A stretch of 56,750 nucleotides of DNA from Candidatus Peregrinibacteria bacterium (GCA_016186175.1 JACPMB010000004.1:1-56750), one strand, 5' to 3'; numbered from the stretch's first letter, positions 8,080-16,496 are shown. A program made the numbers and translations. Notes: generated by a model from the sequence alone, not told the origin.

Positions 8080-8976
8080 ATGCGGCGGATTTTCGCATTG
8101 CCACTGGTTGTTATCATCGGCGTTATTCTTGTTGCTGCGTGCGAGAAGCCGGACACTCCTCTCCCCGTAGGCATCCAGACCGTTCACGGATATCTCCAGC
8201 CTGTCCCATTCTCCCTCAAGCGCCGCGGCACGCACGCTCTTTACTCAGGTTCCGGCGGGGAGATGATGGCGTACGCGGAAGGCATAGTCGTCAATCTGCG
8301 CCAGATCGAAAGGCAAGATGTCGAGGTGGAAGGCGTCTTTGAAAAAAACATTGTCCGGGACGATCTTCCTGTATTCGTTGTTCAAAGGGTCCTGCACGCG
8401 GCAAACGAGCAGATGCGCCGGTGGACGATTCCTGCGCTGGGCCTTTCGGTCGCACTTCCAAAAAGCTGGAAGGGCGGCATCAAAGGCGGTTCCGCGATGT
8501 TCACGGCATCTGGGTCCTCGGTGCCAGTTTTGACAATCACCGTGCGCAAAGCCCCTCCAGCCGCGCCGGAGAATCCGCTTTACGGCCCGCTCGCGGCAGG
8601 CAACCCGGGCGAACTCATGACGGTTGGATCGCGGAAGGCGACGGCAGTTGTTTCCGTCGCGGACCAGACTTGGACGGCTCGCGTCGCTCCGGCTCCGTCC
8701 GGTAAATCCGAAACAATATTTTCGTTCGCGCTGCAATCATCGTTGAAAATTGAACTGCAACAGCCGCTCTTTCGGAACATTCTCAAAACTGTTGAATTCA
8801 ATTCGGCCGCTTTGCAAACATTACAGTCTGAATCATCGGTTTCGGGTGCGGCAGATTCACGTGCGTCGGGCGAAGGCGCCGCATGCGGCGGAGTGGCCGG
8901 AATTCTCTGTCCGAAAGGCCAATTCTGCAAAATAACGGATTCCATCGGCGAATCCGGCGTCTGCACGAAGCGATAG
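8080..8976 (+). CDS. Lipoprotein with a C-terminal Cys-rich module
   Basis: A 298-residue protein. The N-terminus MRRIFALPLVVIIGVILVAAC is a lipoprotein signal with a lipobox ending in Cys21. A 150-200 residue extracytoplasmic domain follows, containing IPALGLSVALPKSWKG. The C-terminus has a compact four-Cys motif (ACGGVAGILCPKGQFCK ... SGVC), a pattern seen at the ends of several secreted CPR proteins. No enzymatic function is recognised. The frame extends upstream to 7918, but the signal peptide fixes the start at 8080. It is flanked by two related 20-bp palindromes. Confidence 0.72.
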   Translation: MRRIFALPLVVIIGVILVAACEKPDTPLPVGIQTVHGYLQPVPFSLKRRGTHALYSGSGGEMMAYAEGIVVNLRQIERQDVEVEGVFEKNIVRDDLPVFVVQRVLHAANEQMRRWTIPALGLSVALPKSWKGGIKGGSAMFTASGSSVPVLTITVRKAPPAAPENPLYGPLAAGNPGELMTVGSRKATAVVSVADQTWTARVAPAPSGKSETIFSFALQSSLKIELQQPLFRNILKTVEFNSAALQTLQSESSVSGAADSRASGEGAACGGVAGILCPKGQFCKITDSIGESGVCTKR

Positions 8977-9007
8977 AGGCACTGTTTCGATGCGGCGGAA
9001 ATTGGGT

Positions 9008-9027
9008 GTTCCACGCCACTGTGGAAC
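9008..9027. promoter_or_regulatory. Palindrome 2 flanking the lipoprotein gene
   Basis: GTTCCACGCCACTGTGGAAC has 7-bp perfect arms and a 6-nt centre. It is closely related to the palindrome at 8027-8046 and lies 31 bp after the lipoprotein stop. It has no T run, so a terminator role is doubtful. Confidence 0.4.
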
Positions 9028-9034
9028 AGATCAT

Positions 9035-9052
9035 GGTGTACATACATACACC
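9035..9052. promoter_or_regulatory. Upstream operator-like palindrome of recA
   Basis: GGTGTAC-ATAC-ATACACC. Its inner 16 bp, GTGTAC-N4-(A/G)TACAC, match the layout of the second palindrome at 9119-9134. Confidence 0.5.
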
Positions 9053-9086
9053 GACAGAGTTTTCTAAAGTGCGCAAGATCAAAGTT

Positions 9087-9114
9087 TTGACGATGTTTTC
9101 AGAACAAGTATGAT
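9087..9114 (+). promoter_or_regulatory. recA promoter
   Basis: TTGACG, 16-nt spacer, then TATGAT: a good match to a housekeeping promoter. Initiation is expected near 9121, inside the palindrome that follows, which leaves a leader of about 70 nt. Confidence 0.65.
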
Positions 9115-9118
9115 TTTA

Positions 9119-9134
9119 GTGTACTTTTGTACAC
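9119..9134. promoter_or_regulatory. Candidate SOS-type operator of recA
   Basis: GTGTAC-TTTT-GTACAC is a perfect 16-bp inverted repeat covering the predicted transcription start of recA. A repressor bound here would block initiation. No LexA gene is in the window, so the repressor is unknown. Confidence 0.6.
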
Positions 9135-9192
9135 CCTTTAAAGCCAGCGATCCGTCCAGGAACGCTTTTCACTTCTATTTCCCCCTTCTAGT

Positions 9193-10353
9193 ATGCCGAA
9201 GTCATCTTCTTCCGCACCGGTTATGCACCGCGAAAACTCCGCACAGGCCACTCAAGCAAAGGCGATTTCAGCCAAAACGGCCATGTCAAAAGCACATTCT
9301 ATTTCGCCGGGCGCTGCCATAAGATCTCAAAAAGTGGCGCCTTTGCCGGGGAATGACCTCATAAAAGTCGCCCTTTTGGAGATTAGGAAGAAATATGGCG
9401 AGGGCTCGATTTTAAGGATGGGCGACACATCCAGCATGAATGTGGAGCGCTTCTCGTGCGGATCGCTGGGGCTCGACATCGCTCTTGGAGGCGGCATGCC
9501 AAAGGGCCGCATAGTGGAAATTTACGGACCGGAATCCTCCGGCAAAACCACACTCGCGCTCCACAGCGTCGCGCAGGTGCAGAAGAACGGCGGCCGGGCG
9601 GCGTTCATAGACGCGGAGCACGCCCTTGATCCCCATTACGCGAAAAAAATCGGCGTGGACATTGATGCGCTGCTCGTTTCGCAGCCGGATAGCGGAGAGC
9701 AGGCGCTCGAAATCACGGAGACTCTCGTGCGCTCCGGTGCGATTGACGTCGTCGTGATTGATTCCGTCGCGGCGCTCACTCCGCAGGCCGAAATTGACGG
9801 CGCAATGGGCGATGCTCACATGGGCCTTCAGGCCCGCTTGATGAGTCAGGCGCTCAGGAAATTGACGTCTGTGGTTGGCAAGACCAACTGCACCGTGATA
9901 TTCATCAATCAGCTCCGGATGAAGATCGGCGTGATGTTCGGCAATCCGGAAACGACCGCCGGCGGAAACGCACTCAAATTCTACTCGTCATTGCGGCTCG
10001 ACGTCCGGCGCATTGACAAGATAGTTCGTGCCGGCGGAAAGGAAGATGGCCCGGTCTCCTCCGCGGACGAGGTCATCGGCAGCCGCACGCGGGTGAAAGT
10101 CGTGAAAAACAAAGTCGCTCCGCCATTCCGGCAGGCGGAATTTGACGTGATTTACGCGTCAGGAATCAGTAAAGAAGGCGAAATTCTTGATTTGGGAGTC
10201 AAATACTGCATCCTCGAAAAATCAGGCGCATTCTTCCGTTTCGGAGAGGAGACGATCGGTCAGGGTCGCGAGCAGGCGCGCATCTTCCTTCTGCAAAATC
10301 CGAAAATCGCCGAAAAGATCGAGACAGCCATACGTGACGCGGCGGGAATGTGA
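9193..10353 (+). CDS. recA: Recombinase RecA
   Basis: ATP-dependent strand-exchange protein and SOS co-protease. The 386 residues include an unusual low-complexity Ser/Ala/Lys-rich N-terminal extension of about 50 residues before the normal core ([28 protein letters not shown]). Walker A is GPESSGKTT (about 113-121); Walker [11 protein letters not shown] and the L2 loop region [29 protein letters not shown] are present. An internal ATG at 9283 would remove 30 residues of the extension. It lies downstream of a promoter with two operator-like palindromes. Confidence 0.97.
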   Translation: MPKSSSSAPVMHRENSAQATQAKAISAKTAMSKAHSISPGAAIRSQKVAPLPGNDLIKVALLEIRKKYGEGSILRMGDTSSMNVERFSCGSLGLDIALGGGMPKGRIVEIYGPESSGKTTLALHSVAQVQKNGGRAAFIDAEHALDPHYAKKIGVDIDALLVSQPDSGEQALEITETLVRSGAIDVVVIDSVAALTPQAEIDGAMGDAHMGLQARLMSQALRKLTSVVGKTNCTVIFINQLRMKIGVMFGNPETTAGGNALKFYSSLRLDVRRIDKIVRAGGKEDGPVSSADEVIGSRTRVKVVKNKVAPPFRQAEFDVIYASGISKEGEILDLGVKYCILEKSGAFFRFGEETIGQGREQARIFLLQNPKIAEKIETAIRDAAGM

Positions 10354-10469
10354 TCGTTTTCCGATATGCCTAGCGCAGAGCGGCAAACTGCCTGGAATGA
10401 AAGTGATTTGTAAGATCGTCTGCACAATCCATCATTTTGTTCGTGGGCCTTCGAAGCGGGTTTGGCGTG

Positions 10470-10559
10470 CTTTCCACATAATTTCCACATCGTATAAGCA
10501 GACCTTGTCAATATATGGCTGACAAAGCCAGCTTGTTTTCTTTTACTGTTTTTTCCACA
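10470..10559. promoter_or_regulatory. Three DnaA-box-like sites upstream of dnaB
   Basis: The 252-bp gap between recA and dnaB holds CTTTCCACA (10470-10478), ATTTCCACA (10481-10489) and TTTTCCACA (10551-10559). The last fits the TTWTNCACA consensus and the other two differ at one base. A/T-rich tracts and a TTGTCA-N9-TGACAA inverted repeat (10505-10525) lie between them. This could be a DnaA-controlled promoter or part of an origin; dnaA is not in the window. Confidence 0.35.
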
Positions 10560-10605
10560 GGCATACACTTCTTTCACGGCATGATTTTTTAATTTCTTTA
10601 TTCCG

Positions 10606-11985
10606 ATGCCAGCTGCAACCGCTTCCCCGGCCCGGCTTCTCGAAGGACAGCCCCATTCGGTCGAGGCCGAACGGACGGTGCTTGGCGCTCTGCTTCTTGA
10701 TCCCGAGGCCATCATCAAAGTCAGCGACCTTCTCAAGCCAGACGATTTCTACGATCCTACTCACAGGATGGTGTATCAGGCCGTATACGAGCTGTATCAG
10801 CAGCACGAGCCGATTGATTTCGTGACGGTAAGCGCAAAACTCAGCGGCAACAGCAAGGTCCAGGATATAGGCGGAAGCGCGTTTCTTGCGCAGCTCGCGT
10901 CGTCGGTGCCGACATCGTCGCACGTCTATCAGTACGGTCAGATCGTCAAAACCAAGGCGATTCACCGCCGCGTGATCGAGGCTGGCCAGCGCATAGCAGG
11001 TTTGGGGTACGAAGAGAACAAGCCGATCGCCGATCTGCTGGATGAAGTCGAAAAAACCATTTTTTCGATCACAAACACTTTTCTGAAGGACAAGTTCATA
11101 CACATTCGCGATGTCCTTGACGCGCGATACGAGAAGTTCTCCGAAATGCATGAATCCAAGGACGACAACATGGTGAAAGGCGTCCCGACCGGTTTCCACG
11201 CCCTTGACTTCAAGCTTTCCGGCCTGCAGCCGAGCGATCTGGTTGTAATCGCCGGCCGTCCCAGCATGGGAAAGACCGCTCTGGCGCTGAATATCGCCCA
11301 GAACGCCGCCATACGTTCAAACAAAACAGTCGGCATATTTTCGCTGGAAATGAGCAAAGAACAGCTGGTTGACCGCCTGTTCGCATCAATGCTCGGAGTT
11401 GACTCGTGGAAATTGCAGCGCGGCAAACTCGACGACAGCGATTTCCAGAATATGGGGCCAATCATGGACGCACTTAACAAGGCCAACATATTCATTGACG
11501 ATTCCGTCGCATCCTCCATGCCTGAGCTTCGCGCCAAAGCGCGCAGACTGCAGATGGAGCACGGTCTGGATCTTCTGATCATTGACTACCTCCAGCTCAT
11601 GAGCACGGGCAACGCGCACTACGCCGGCAACCGAGTTCAGGAGATATCCGAGATTTCCCGCTCCCTCAAGCAAATCGGACGCGAGCTTCACATTCCCATT
11701 CTCGCCCTTTCGCAACTTTCACGTGCGGTTGAAAGCCGGCCGGGGAACATTCCGCAACTCTCCGACCTCCGCGATTCCGGATCCATCGAACAGGATGCGG
11801 ATGTCGTTCTTATGATGTACCGCGAGGACTACTATGAGGAAGACAGCGACCGCCCCGGCATGACCGACCTCTACATTCGCAAGCACCGCAACGGGCCGAC
11901 CGGCAGGGTGGAGCTGCTTTTCAAGAAAGAGCAAACAAGGTTTTACGACGTGGACAAGGTTCATTCCGTCCCCGCAGCGGCGTGA
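10606..11985 (+). CDS. dnaB: Replicative DNA helicase DnaB
   Basis: Hexameric helicase of the replication fork. The 459-residue length is normal and there is no intein. The N-terminal domain (about 12-120, PHSVEAERTVLGALLLDPEAI) binds primase. The RecA-fold ATPase domain follows, with Walker A GRPSMGKTA (about 219-227), SLEMSKEQLVDRL, Walker B LLIIDYLQLM and SQLSRAVESR, ending DLYIRKHRNGPTGRVELLFKKEQTRF. Its stop overlaps possible starts of mraY. A DUF721/DciA-like candidate loader lies at 21892. Confidence 0.96.
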   Translation: MPAATASPARLLEGQPHSVEAERTVLGALLLDPEAIIKVSDLLKPDDFYDPTHRMVYQAVYELYQQHEPIDFVTVSAKLSGNSKVQDIGGSAFLAQLASSVPTSSHVYQYGQIVKTKAIHRRVIEAGQRIAGLGYEENKPIADLLDEVEKTIFSITNTFLKDKFIHIRDVLDARYEKFSEMHESKDDNMVKGVPTGFHALDFKLSGLQPSDLVVIAGRPSMGKTALALNIAQNAAIRSNKTVGIFSLEMSKEQLVDRLFASMLGVDSWKLQRGKLDDSDFQNMGPIMDALNKANIFIDDSVASSMPELRAKARRLQMEHGLDLLIIDYLQLMSTGNAHYAGNRVQEISEISRSLKQIGRELHIPILALSQLSRAVESRPGNIPQLSDLRDSGSIEQDADVVLMMYREDYYEEDSDRPGMTDLYIRKHRNGPTGRVELLFKKEQTRFYDVDKVHSVPAAA

Positions 11986-11992
11986 TGCATGA

Positions 11993-11998
11993 TAGTAT
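11993..11998 (+). promoter_or_regulatory. -10-like hexamer of mraY
   Basis: TAGTAT, 7 nt before the ATG at 12006. The surrounding 14 bases (GATAGTATGCCAGC) recur before the glycosyltransferase gene at 20762. Confidence 0.5.
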
Positions 11999-12005
11999 GC
12001 CAGCC

Positions 12006-13325
12006 ATGCCAGTCATTCCGCCGCGCCCCGACCTCCCGCTGCTGCTGATTCTGGGATACGCGTTTTTCGCTTTCGTACTCGGGCTGTTATTGACGCCGGG
12101 ATTCGTGTCGTTCCTCAGGCGCAACAAACTTGGAAAGCAGCTTAGGGTGGAAACCGTTGACGGGCGCGAAGCGTCGGTCTTCCGCAAGTACCACGAAAAG
12201 AAATTCGGGACCCCAACGATGGGCGGCGTGCTCGTGTGGGGCTCCATCGTTCTAACAATTGCGTTCTCCAGACTGCTCTCGTACTTCGGAATAGTGGAAA
12301 ACTCGCTGCTTCAGCGCGGCCAGGTTTATATACCGCTCTTCACTCTGCTCTCTCTTGGAGTTCTCGGCGCAATAGACGATTATCTCAATATAGTGGGCGC
12401 CAACGAGGAGCAATGGAGCAGGATACTCCCTAAGATCCGCGCCTGGTTCATTGGCGCGGTCATTCTTGTGATTGTGGTGCTCGGGGCGGCGTCGTTGTTC
12501 GGGTTCCTGGATTCCCTGCTCTCGATTCCGTTCGCGGGCAGACCGGATGCGGGCGTTATCGGCCTGAGCGCGCTGCTCCTGCTGCTTGCCGCGATATTGC
12601 TGTTGTTCGGCTTCAGCGGCGCAATGGTGGACGACGTATTGAGACGCCTGGTCATGCGGGAGGGAAAGAAAAGGGGTCTGGGAGTACTGCCCAAAATTAC
12701 GACGCTGCTAGCTCTAAGCTTTGTCGCGGCCGGCTGGTTTTATTTCAAAAACGGATACGACGGCGTGGCGATTCCGTTCGTCGGGACGATGTCAATCGGG
12801 TTGTGGTACGTTCCGTTTGCAATGTTCGTGATAATCGGAACGGCGAATGCGGTAAACGTCACGGACGGGCTTGACGGGCTTGCAGGAGGCCTGCTGGTGA
12901 TAGCTTTCGGTTCTTTTGGAGTGCTCTCCTTCATTCACGGATTGACCGTGCTCGCCGCGTTTTGCGCCGTGACTGCGGGTGCAATCGCTGCATTTCTGTG
13001 GCACAACGTGCCGCCAGCGCTCTTCTTTATGGGCGACACAGGAGCGCTGGCGCTGGGCGGCGCGCTCGCGGTTATATCGCTGATGACAGATCAAGTCGCT
13101 CTTTTGCCGCTGATCGGCTTCGTATTCGTCATAGAGATGCTCTCCGTAATAGTGCAACTCGCCAGCAAGAATCTGCGCGGCGGCAAAAAAATCTTCCGAG
13201 CTGCGCCGATTCATCATCACTTTGAGGCGCTGGAATGGGGAGAAAGCAAGGTTACAATGCGGTTGTGGATAATCGGCGGTTTTTGCGCGCTTCTTGGTGT
13301 CATCATCGGGATATATGCCGGATAG
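12006..13325 (+). CDS. mraY: Phospho-N-acetylmuramoyl-pentapeptide transferase MraY with a membrane insertion
   Basis: Makes lipid I from UDP-MurNAc-pentapeptide and undecaprenyl phosphate. Polytopic, with the family motifs GTPTMGG, GAIDDYLN, NVTDGLDGLAGG, FMGDTGALALGG and PIHHHFE. At 439 residues it is about 80 longer than E. coli MraY. The surplus lies between the DDY loop and GLGVLPK and contains extra hydrophobic segments plus a second Asp-Asp (AMVDDVLRR). The start at 12006 is chosen from the hexamer 7 nt upstream; GTG 11982, ATG 11985 and ATG 11997 are also in frame and would overlap dnaB or nearly so. Confidence 0.92.
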   Translation: MPVIPPRPDLPLLLILGYAFFAFVLGLLLTPGFVSFLRRNKLGKQLRVETVDGREASVFRKYHEKKFGTPTMGGVLVWGSIVLTIAFSRLLSYFGIVENSLLQRGQVYIPLFTLLSLGVLGAIDDYLNIVGANEEQWSRILPKIRAWFIGAVILVIVVLGAASLFGFLDSLLSIPFAGRPDAGVIGLSALLLLLAAILLLFGFSGAMVDDVLRRLVMREGKKRGLGVLPKITTLLALSFVAAGWFYFKNGYDGVAIPFVGTMSIGLWYVPFAMFVIIGTANAVNVTDGLDGLAGGLLVIAFGSFGVLSFIHGLTVLAAFCAVTAGAIAAFLWHNVPPALFFMGDTGALALGGALAVISLMTDQVALLPLIGFVFVIEMLSVIVQLASKNLRGGKKIFRAAPIHHHFEALEWGESKVTMRLWIIGGFCALLGVIIGIYAG

Positions 13326-13335
13326 ACGGGCGATG

Positions 13336-13352
13336 ATTTTGTTGATCAAAAT
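13336..13352. promoter_or_regulatory. Operator-like palindrome upstream of gap
   Basis: ATTTTG-TTGAT-CAAAAT, with 6-bp perfect arms, sits in the short mraY-gap gap 25 bp before the gap start. A regulator site is possible but unproven. Confidence 0.35.
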
Positions 13353-13376
13353 GACATATTCTGCGATTATCCGAAC

Positions 13377-14396
13377 ATGCTGAGGGTAGCAATTAACGGT
13401 TACGGACGCATCGGCCGCAACGTTCACCGGCAATTTGTTTGCGGATACTCAGATCAAGTGGAAGTCGTGGGAGTGAACGCCTCGTCCGCTGCGGAGATGC
13501 GCGCTTACCTGCTTCGTTACGATTCTCTGCACGGCAGGTTCGACGCAGATGTTCTCGTAGACGGCGATGATTTCACTGTCAACGGAAAGCGCGTCAAAGT
13601 GGTGCGCGAGCGCAATCCGGCAAAGTGCCCGTGGGCAGAGCTCAAGGTGGACGTAGTAGTGGAGGCCACCGGCCATTTTGACAGCAGGGAGGAAGCCAGC
13701 GGGCATCTCAAAGCCGGGGCTCGCAAGGTGATAGTAACTGCCCCGACGAAAGATGACATTCCAATGTTCGTGAAGGGCGTGAACGACGATCAAATCACGA
13801 AAGACATGGATGTGATCAGCAACGCCTCCTGCACGACCAATTGCATCGCCCCTGTGATTAAAGTGATGGATGCCGCGTTCGGCATCGAGTACCTGCTTGT
13901 CGGATCGGTGCACGCGTTCACGGCGACTCAGAATCTTCTCGATAACAAACCGCAGGAAGAAGGCGAATTGCGCCGCGCCCGCGCGGCGACTCTTTCGGTG
14001 ATTCCTACAAAAACAGGCGCCGTTAAGGCGTGCGCGAAAATATTTCCGCATTTGCAAGGAAAAATAGACGGCATGGCGTTCCGCGTGCCGGTTCCGACTG
14101 TCAGCTGCGCCTACATGGCGTTCATTCTAAAAAAATCCACGTCGGAAAAAGAAGTGATAGCCTCGCTGGAACATGCGGCCGGGCGACCGCCGGTCGGCAA
14201 TGTCCTCGGTGTTTCGCACGACCAGTGCGTATCAATAGATTTCCAGACTGATCCACGCTCATCCATAGTTGACGCGCCCTCGACCAAAGTAGTCGGTGGA
14301 AAGGCGCTGCAGCTACTGAGCTGGTACGACAACGAGTGGGGCTACGCAATGCGAGTGACGGAGATGACTCTCAGGCTGGGCAGTCTGCTGCGATGA
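13377..14396 (+). CDS. gap: Glyceraldehyde-3-phosphate dehydrogenase, copy 1
   Basis: A 339-residue type I GAPDH with N-terminal RVAINGYGRIGR, the catalytic SNASCTTNC motif (about 151-159) and C-terminal SWYDNEWGYAMRV. Where NAD-dependent enzymes have an Asp binding the adenosine ribose (NDL, as in copy 2), this one reads VGVNASS (residues 31-37). Loss of that Asp is typical of NADP-using GapB enzymes, so a biosynthetic role is inferred. fbp, another gluconeogenic gene, lies just downstream. Cofactor preference is a prediction. Confidence 0.94.
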   Translation: MLRVAINGYGRIGRNVHRQFVCGYSDQVEVVGVNASSAAEMRAYLLRYDSLHGRFDADVLVDGDDFTVNGKRVKVVRERNPAKCPWAELKVDVVVEATGHFDSREEASGHLKAGARKVIVTAPTKDDIPMFVKGVNDDQITKDMDVISNASCTTNCIAPVIKVMDAAFGIEYLLVGSVHAFTATQNLLDNKPQEEGELRRARAATLSVIPTKTGAVKACAKIFPHLQGKIDGMAFRVPVPTVSCAYMAFILKKSTSEKEVIASLEHAAGRPPVGNVLGVSHDQCVSIDFQTDPRSSIVDAPSTKVVGGKALQLLSWYDNEWGYAMRVTEMTLRLGSLLR

Positions 14397-14419
14397 TTTG
14401 CCGCATTGCACCGTATGTC

Positions 14420-14530
14420 GGCGAATAAATTCGCCGTGTTTTCCCCAGCCGTTCACCGCCGATTTGGTTCGGCGGAGCTCACCACAGGTAAATCGGCGGT
14501 TAACGGCTGCATTGAATGTGGAATTTATTC
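14420..14530. repeat. Nested inverted repeats between gap and fbp
   Basis: The gap-fbp gap contains GGCGAATAAATTCGCC (14420-14435). It also holds a long hairpin with arms AGCCGTT and CCGCCGATTT (14447-14453, 14456-14465) pairing with AAATCGGCGG and AACGGCT (14490-14499, 14502-14508). GAATTTATTC (14521-14530) is the complement of GAATAAATTC in the first palindrome. The set could form one large cruciform or RNA fold. Confidence 0.55.
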
Positions 14531-14592
14531 CGCGTGGCATGTTTGCATAATTTTTCAGGTTCCTTAACTAACTTGTGCTACTGTTATTACGT

Positions 14593-15537
14593 ATGCAAGC
14601 CGGTTACCAGTGCGCTAGCTCGCTCCGCCCCTCCCTAAATGAACATTTATTCAGCAAAGGAAAAATCGGCGACGAACTGCGTCATCTGATCCTCCATATC
14701 GCGCAGGCGGCCAAGTACGTCCACTCCGCGATCCGAACGACGGAAATGGGACTCACGGGAACCAGGAATCAATTCGGTGAGAAACAGTTAAAACTGGACT
14801 TGGTCTCCGACGACATAATCCAGCAGCACCTCTGCGAGAGCCGCCTGGTCCGGTCGTTCGTTTCCGAAGAGCACAAGGAGATCGTGGAGCTGGCTCACGA
14901 TGCGCCATATTCTGTCGTTTTCGACCCTCTAGACGGGTCATCGCTTGTAGACGTGAATTTTTCAATCGGCTCGATTTTCGGCATTTTCCGTGGCGGCTCC
15001 ATAGTAGGCAAAAAGCCGGAAGATCAAGTCGCAGCGCTCTATACGATCTACGGCCCGCGCACGCTGCTGGTGTATTGCACCTGCAACGGCGTTCACGAGT
15101 TCATCCTCAACGAAGTCGGCGAGTTCATTCTGCTGCGCGAGTTCCTTGGAATCGCCGATGGCGCCAAGAATTTCTCCCCTGGAAATCTCAATTCCATTCT
15201 CGACGACAAACCGTACCACGATGTCCTGCATGCGTGGCTCCATGAGGGCGTCAAGCTGAGGTATTCGGGATGCATGGTCGCCGACATTCATCACATCCTC
15301 AGCAAGGGTCAAGGCGTATTCGCTTACCCCGCGGGGTCAAGGTATCCGGACGGAAAGCTGCGTCTGGTCTTTGAATGTGGCCCATTTGCGTACATCGTCC
15401 ATCATGCAGGCGGCGCCGCATCCGACGGAAAGATCGCGATCATGGGCAAGGAGATCACGAGCATTGAGCAGACGACGCCGGTCATCATCGGATCGTGCAA
15501 GGAAGTGGAGCGCACATGCGCATTGCTCACACGCTGA
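14593..15537 (+). CDS. fbp: Class I fructose-1,6-bisphosphatase
   Basis: Hydrolyses fructose-1,6-bisphosphate to fructose-6-phosphate, the committed gluconeogenic step and the supply for glmS. The 314-residue protein has the metal-binding DPLDGSSLVDVNFSIGSIFGI motif (about 118-138), an upstream SEEHKEI acidic site, YSGCMVADIHHIL and a C-terminal GGAASDGK. A GTG at 14575 in the same frame would add six residues (LLLLR-rich). It lies downstream of gap copy 1, separated by structured DNA. Confidence 0.93.
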   Translation: MQAGYQCASSLRPSLNEHLFSKGKIGDELRHLILHIAQAAKYVHSAIRTTEMGLTGTRNQFGEKQLKLDLVSDDIIQQHLCESRLVRSFVSEEHKEIVELAHDAPYSVVFDPLDGSSLVDVNFSIGSIFGIFRGGSIVGKKPEDQVAALYTIYGPRTLLVYCTCNGVHEFILNEVGEFILLREFLGIADGAKNFSPGNLNSILDDKPYHDVLHAWLHEGVKLRYSGCMVADIHHILSKGQGVFAYPAGSRYPDGKLRLVFECGPFAYIVHHAGGAASDGKIAIMGKEITSIEQTTPVIIGSCKEVERTCALLTR

Positions 15538-15567
15538 TTTTTGCAGTTTGCATCGCGGAATAAGAAA

Positions 15568-15879
15568 TCAGTCCCAGTACGGTTCTTTCAACGCCACATC
15601 AATCACCTGCTCCAGAGTTTTCGTAGGTTCTTTTTTATGCGGCTTGCCGTCCACTTTGAAGGCGTTTTTCATGGCACGGTATGTGCCCCACGGATGATAC
15701 TTCCGCCACGAACGGCGTCGTTCGGCCCTTGGATCGGCCGGCGCCATGGAGACAAAGGGAAGCTGCTTTGGCGCTCCGCTATTGCTCCACTCAACCTTCC
15801 CCACAACCGCGTTAGTGTCCGGGTCCACGTAAACCAGATCTTCCGGCTGCCATTGGCTGGTGGATTGCGCATCTGTCAT
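15568..15879 (-). CDS. Small hypothetical protein
   Basis: A 103-residue soluble, charged and tryptophan-rich protein (WQPEDLVYVDPDTNAVVGKVEW; RRRSWRKYHPWGTYRAMKNAF). It has no signal peptide or membrane segment. No family is recognised. It converges on fbp and is 35 bp downstream of the membrane-protein gene on the same strand, so the two may be co-transcribed. Confidence 0.6.
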   Translation of the reverse strand: MTDAQSTSQWQPEDLVYVDPDTNAVVGKVEWSNSGAPKQLPFVSMAPADPRAERRRSWRKYHPWGTYRAMKNAFKVDGKPHKKEPTKTLEQVIDVALKEPYWD

Positions 15880-15914
15880 TAGATGTTACTTCGGCAGTAT
15901 GCCGGATAAAGAGA

Positions 15915-16490
15915 TCATGGGTACAGAGGATGCTCCTCCGGCGCCGGAGGAGGTGGCGGCGGCGGAGGCGGGGGCGCAAGAGTTTCCTTGCGGTCGGACG
16001 GAATTCCGTCTTCGGGGTGGTGGAATAATTCCTGCGCAGAAGAGCGCTTCTGCTCCAAAAAACGCAGGATTGCCTCAAAAAGAGTCACCAGATTTCCAAT
16101 GAGGCAGAAGTAGACGCCGAAACGCACTTCCATGCGCGGAAAATCGAATGATGCTTTCATAAGAACAGAAAGAGCTGCAATAACAAGCAGTGACGCCGAC
16201 GCCGAAAGCAGCAATCGCAGAGCCTCGCGGTGCCGCTTTCGTACGATAATCGGGCCGCCGGCCAAGGGCACAATCGTCAATGCGATTATCAGGAAATTGG
16301 ACAGAAAAACCGCCAGACCCAGAAACGAAGTGTAAAAGCCGAATCCCGTGTGAAAACGGTATTCTTCACCAAGCCACTCTCCGCTGAACCACGGCAGAAA
16401 CACGCTCGCAAGAGCAACGGCCGCACCGGCATTCAAAATGCGTTCCTCAATTTCCAGATTAATCAGGCTGCGCAGGATGCGCTGATGCAT
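15915..16490 (-). CDS. Four-helix membrane protein with a proline-rich tail
   Basis: A 191-residue protein with about four hydrophobic segments (roughly 20-40, 48-75, 92-112, 122-145). The cytoplasmic-looking tail contains a run of about ten prolines (PPPPPPPPPP) before EEHPLYP. No function is recognised. The frame extends upstream to 16616, but TATTCT 6 nt before the ATG at 16490 supports the shorter form. It is divergent from the glycosyltransferase gene. Confidence 0.65.
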   Translation of the reverse strand: MHQRILRSLINLEIEERILNAGAAVALASVFLPWFSGEWLGEEYRFHTGFGFYTSFLGLAVFLSNFLIIALTIVPLAGGPIIVRKRHREALRLLLSASASLLVIAALSVLMKASFDFPRMEVRFGVYFCLIGNLVTLFEAILRFLEQKRSSAQELFHHPEDGIPSDRKETLAPPPPPPPPPPAPEEHPLYP

Positions 16491-16496
16491 GCGGGC

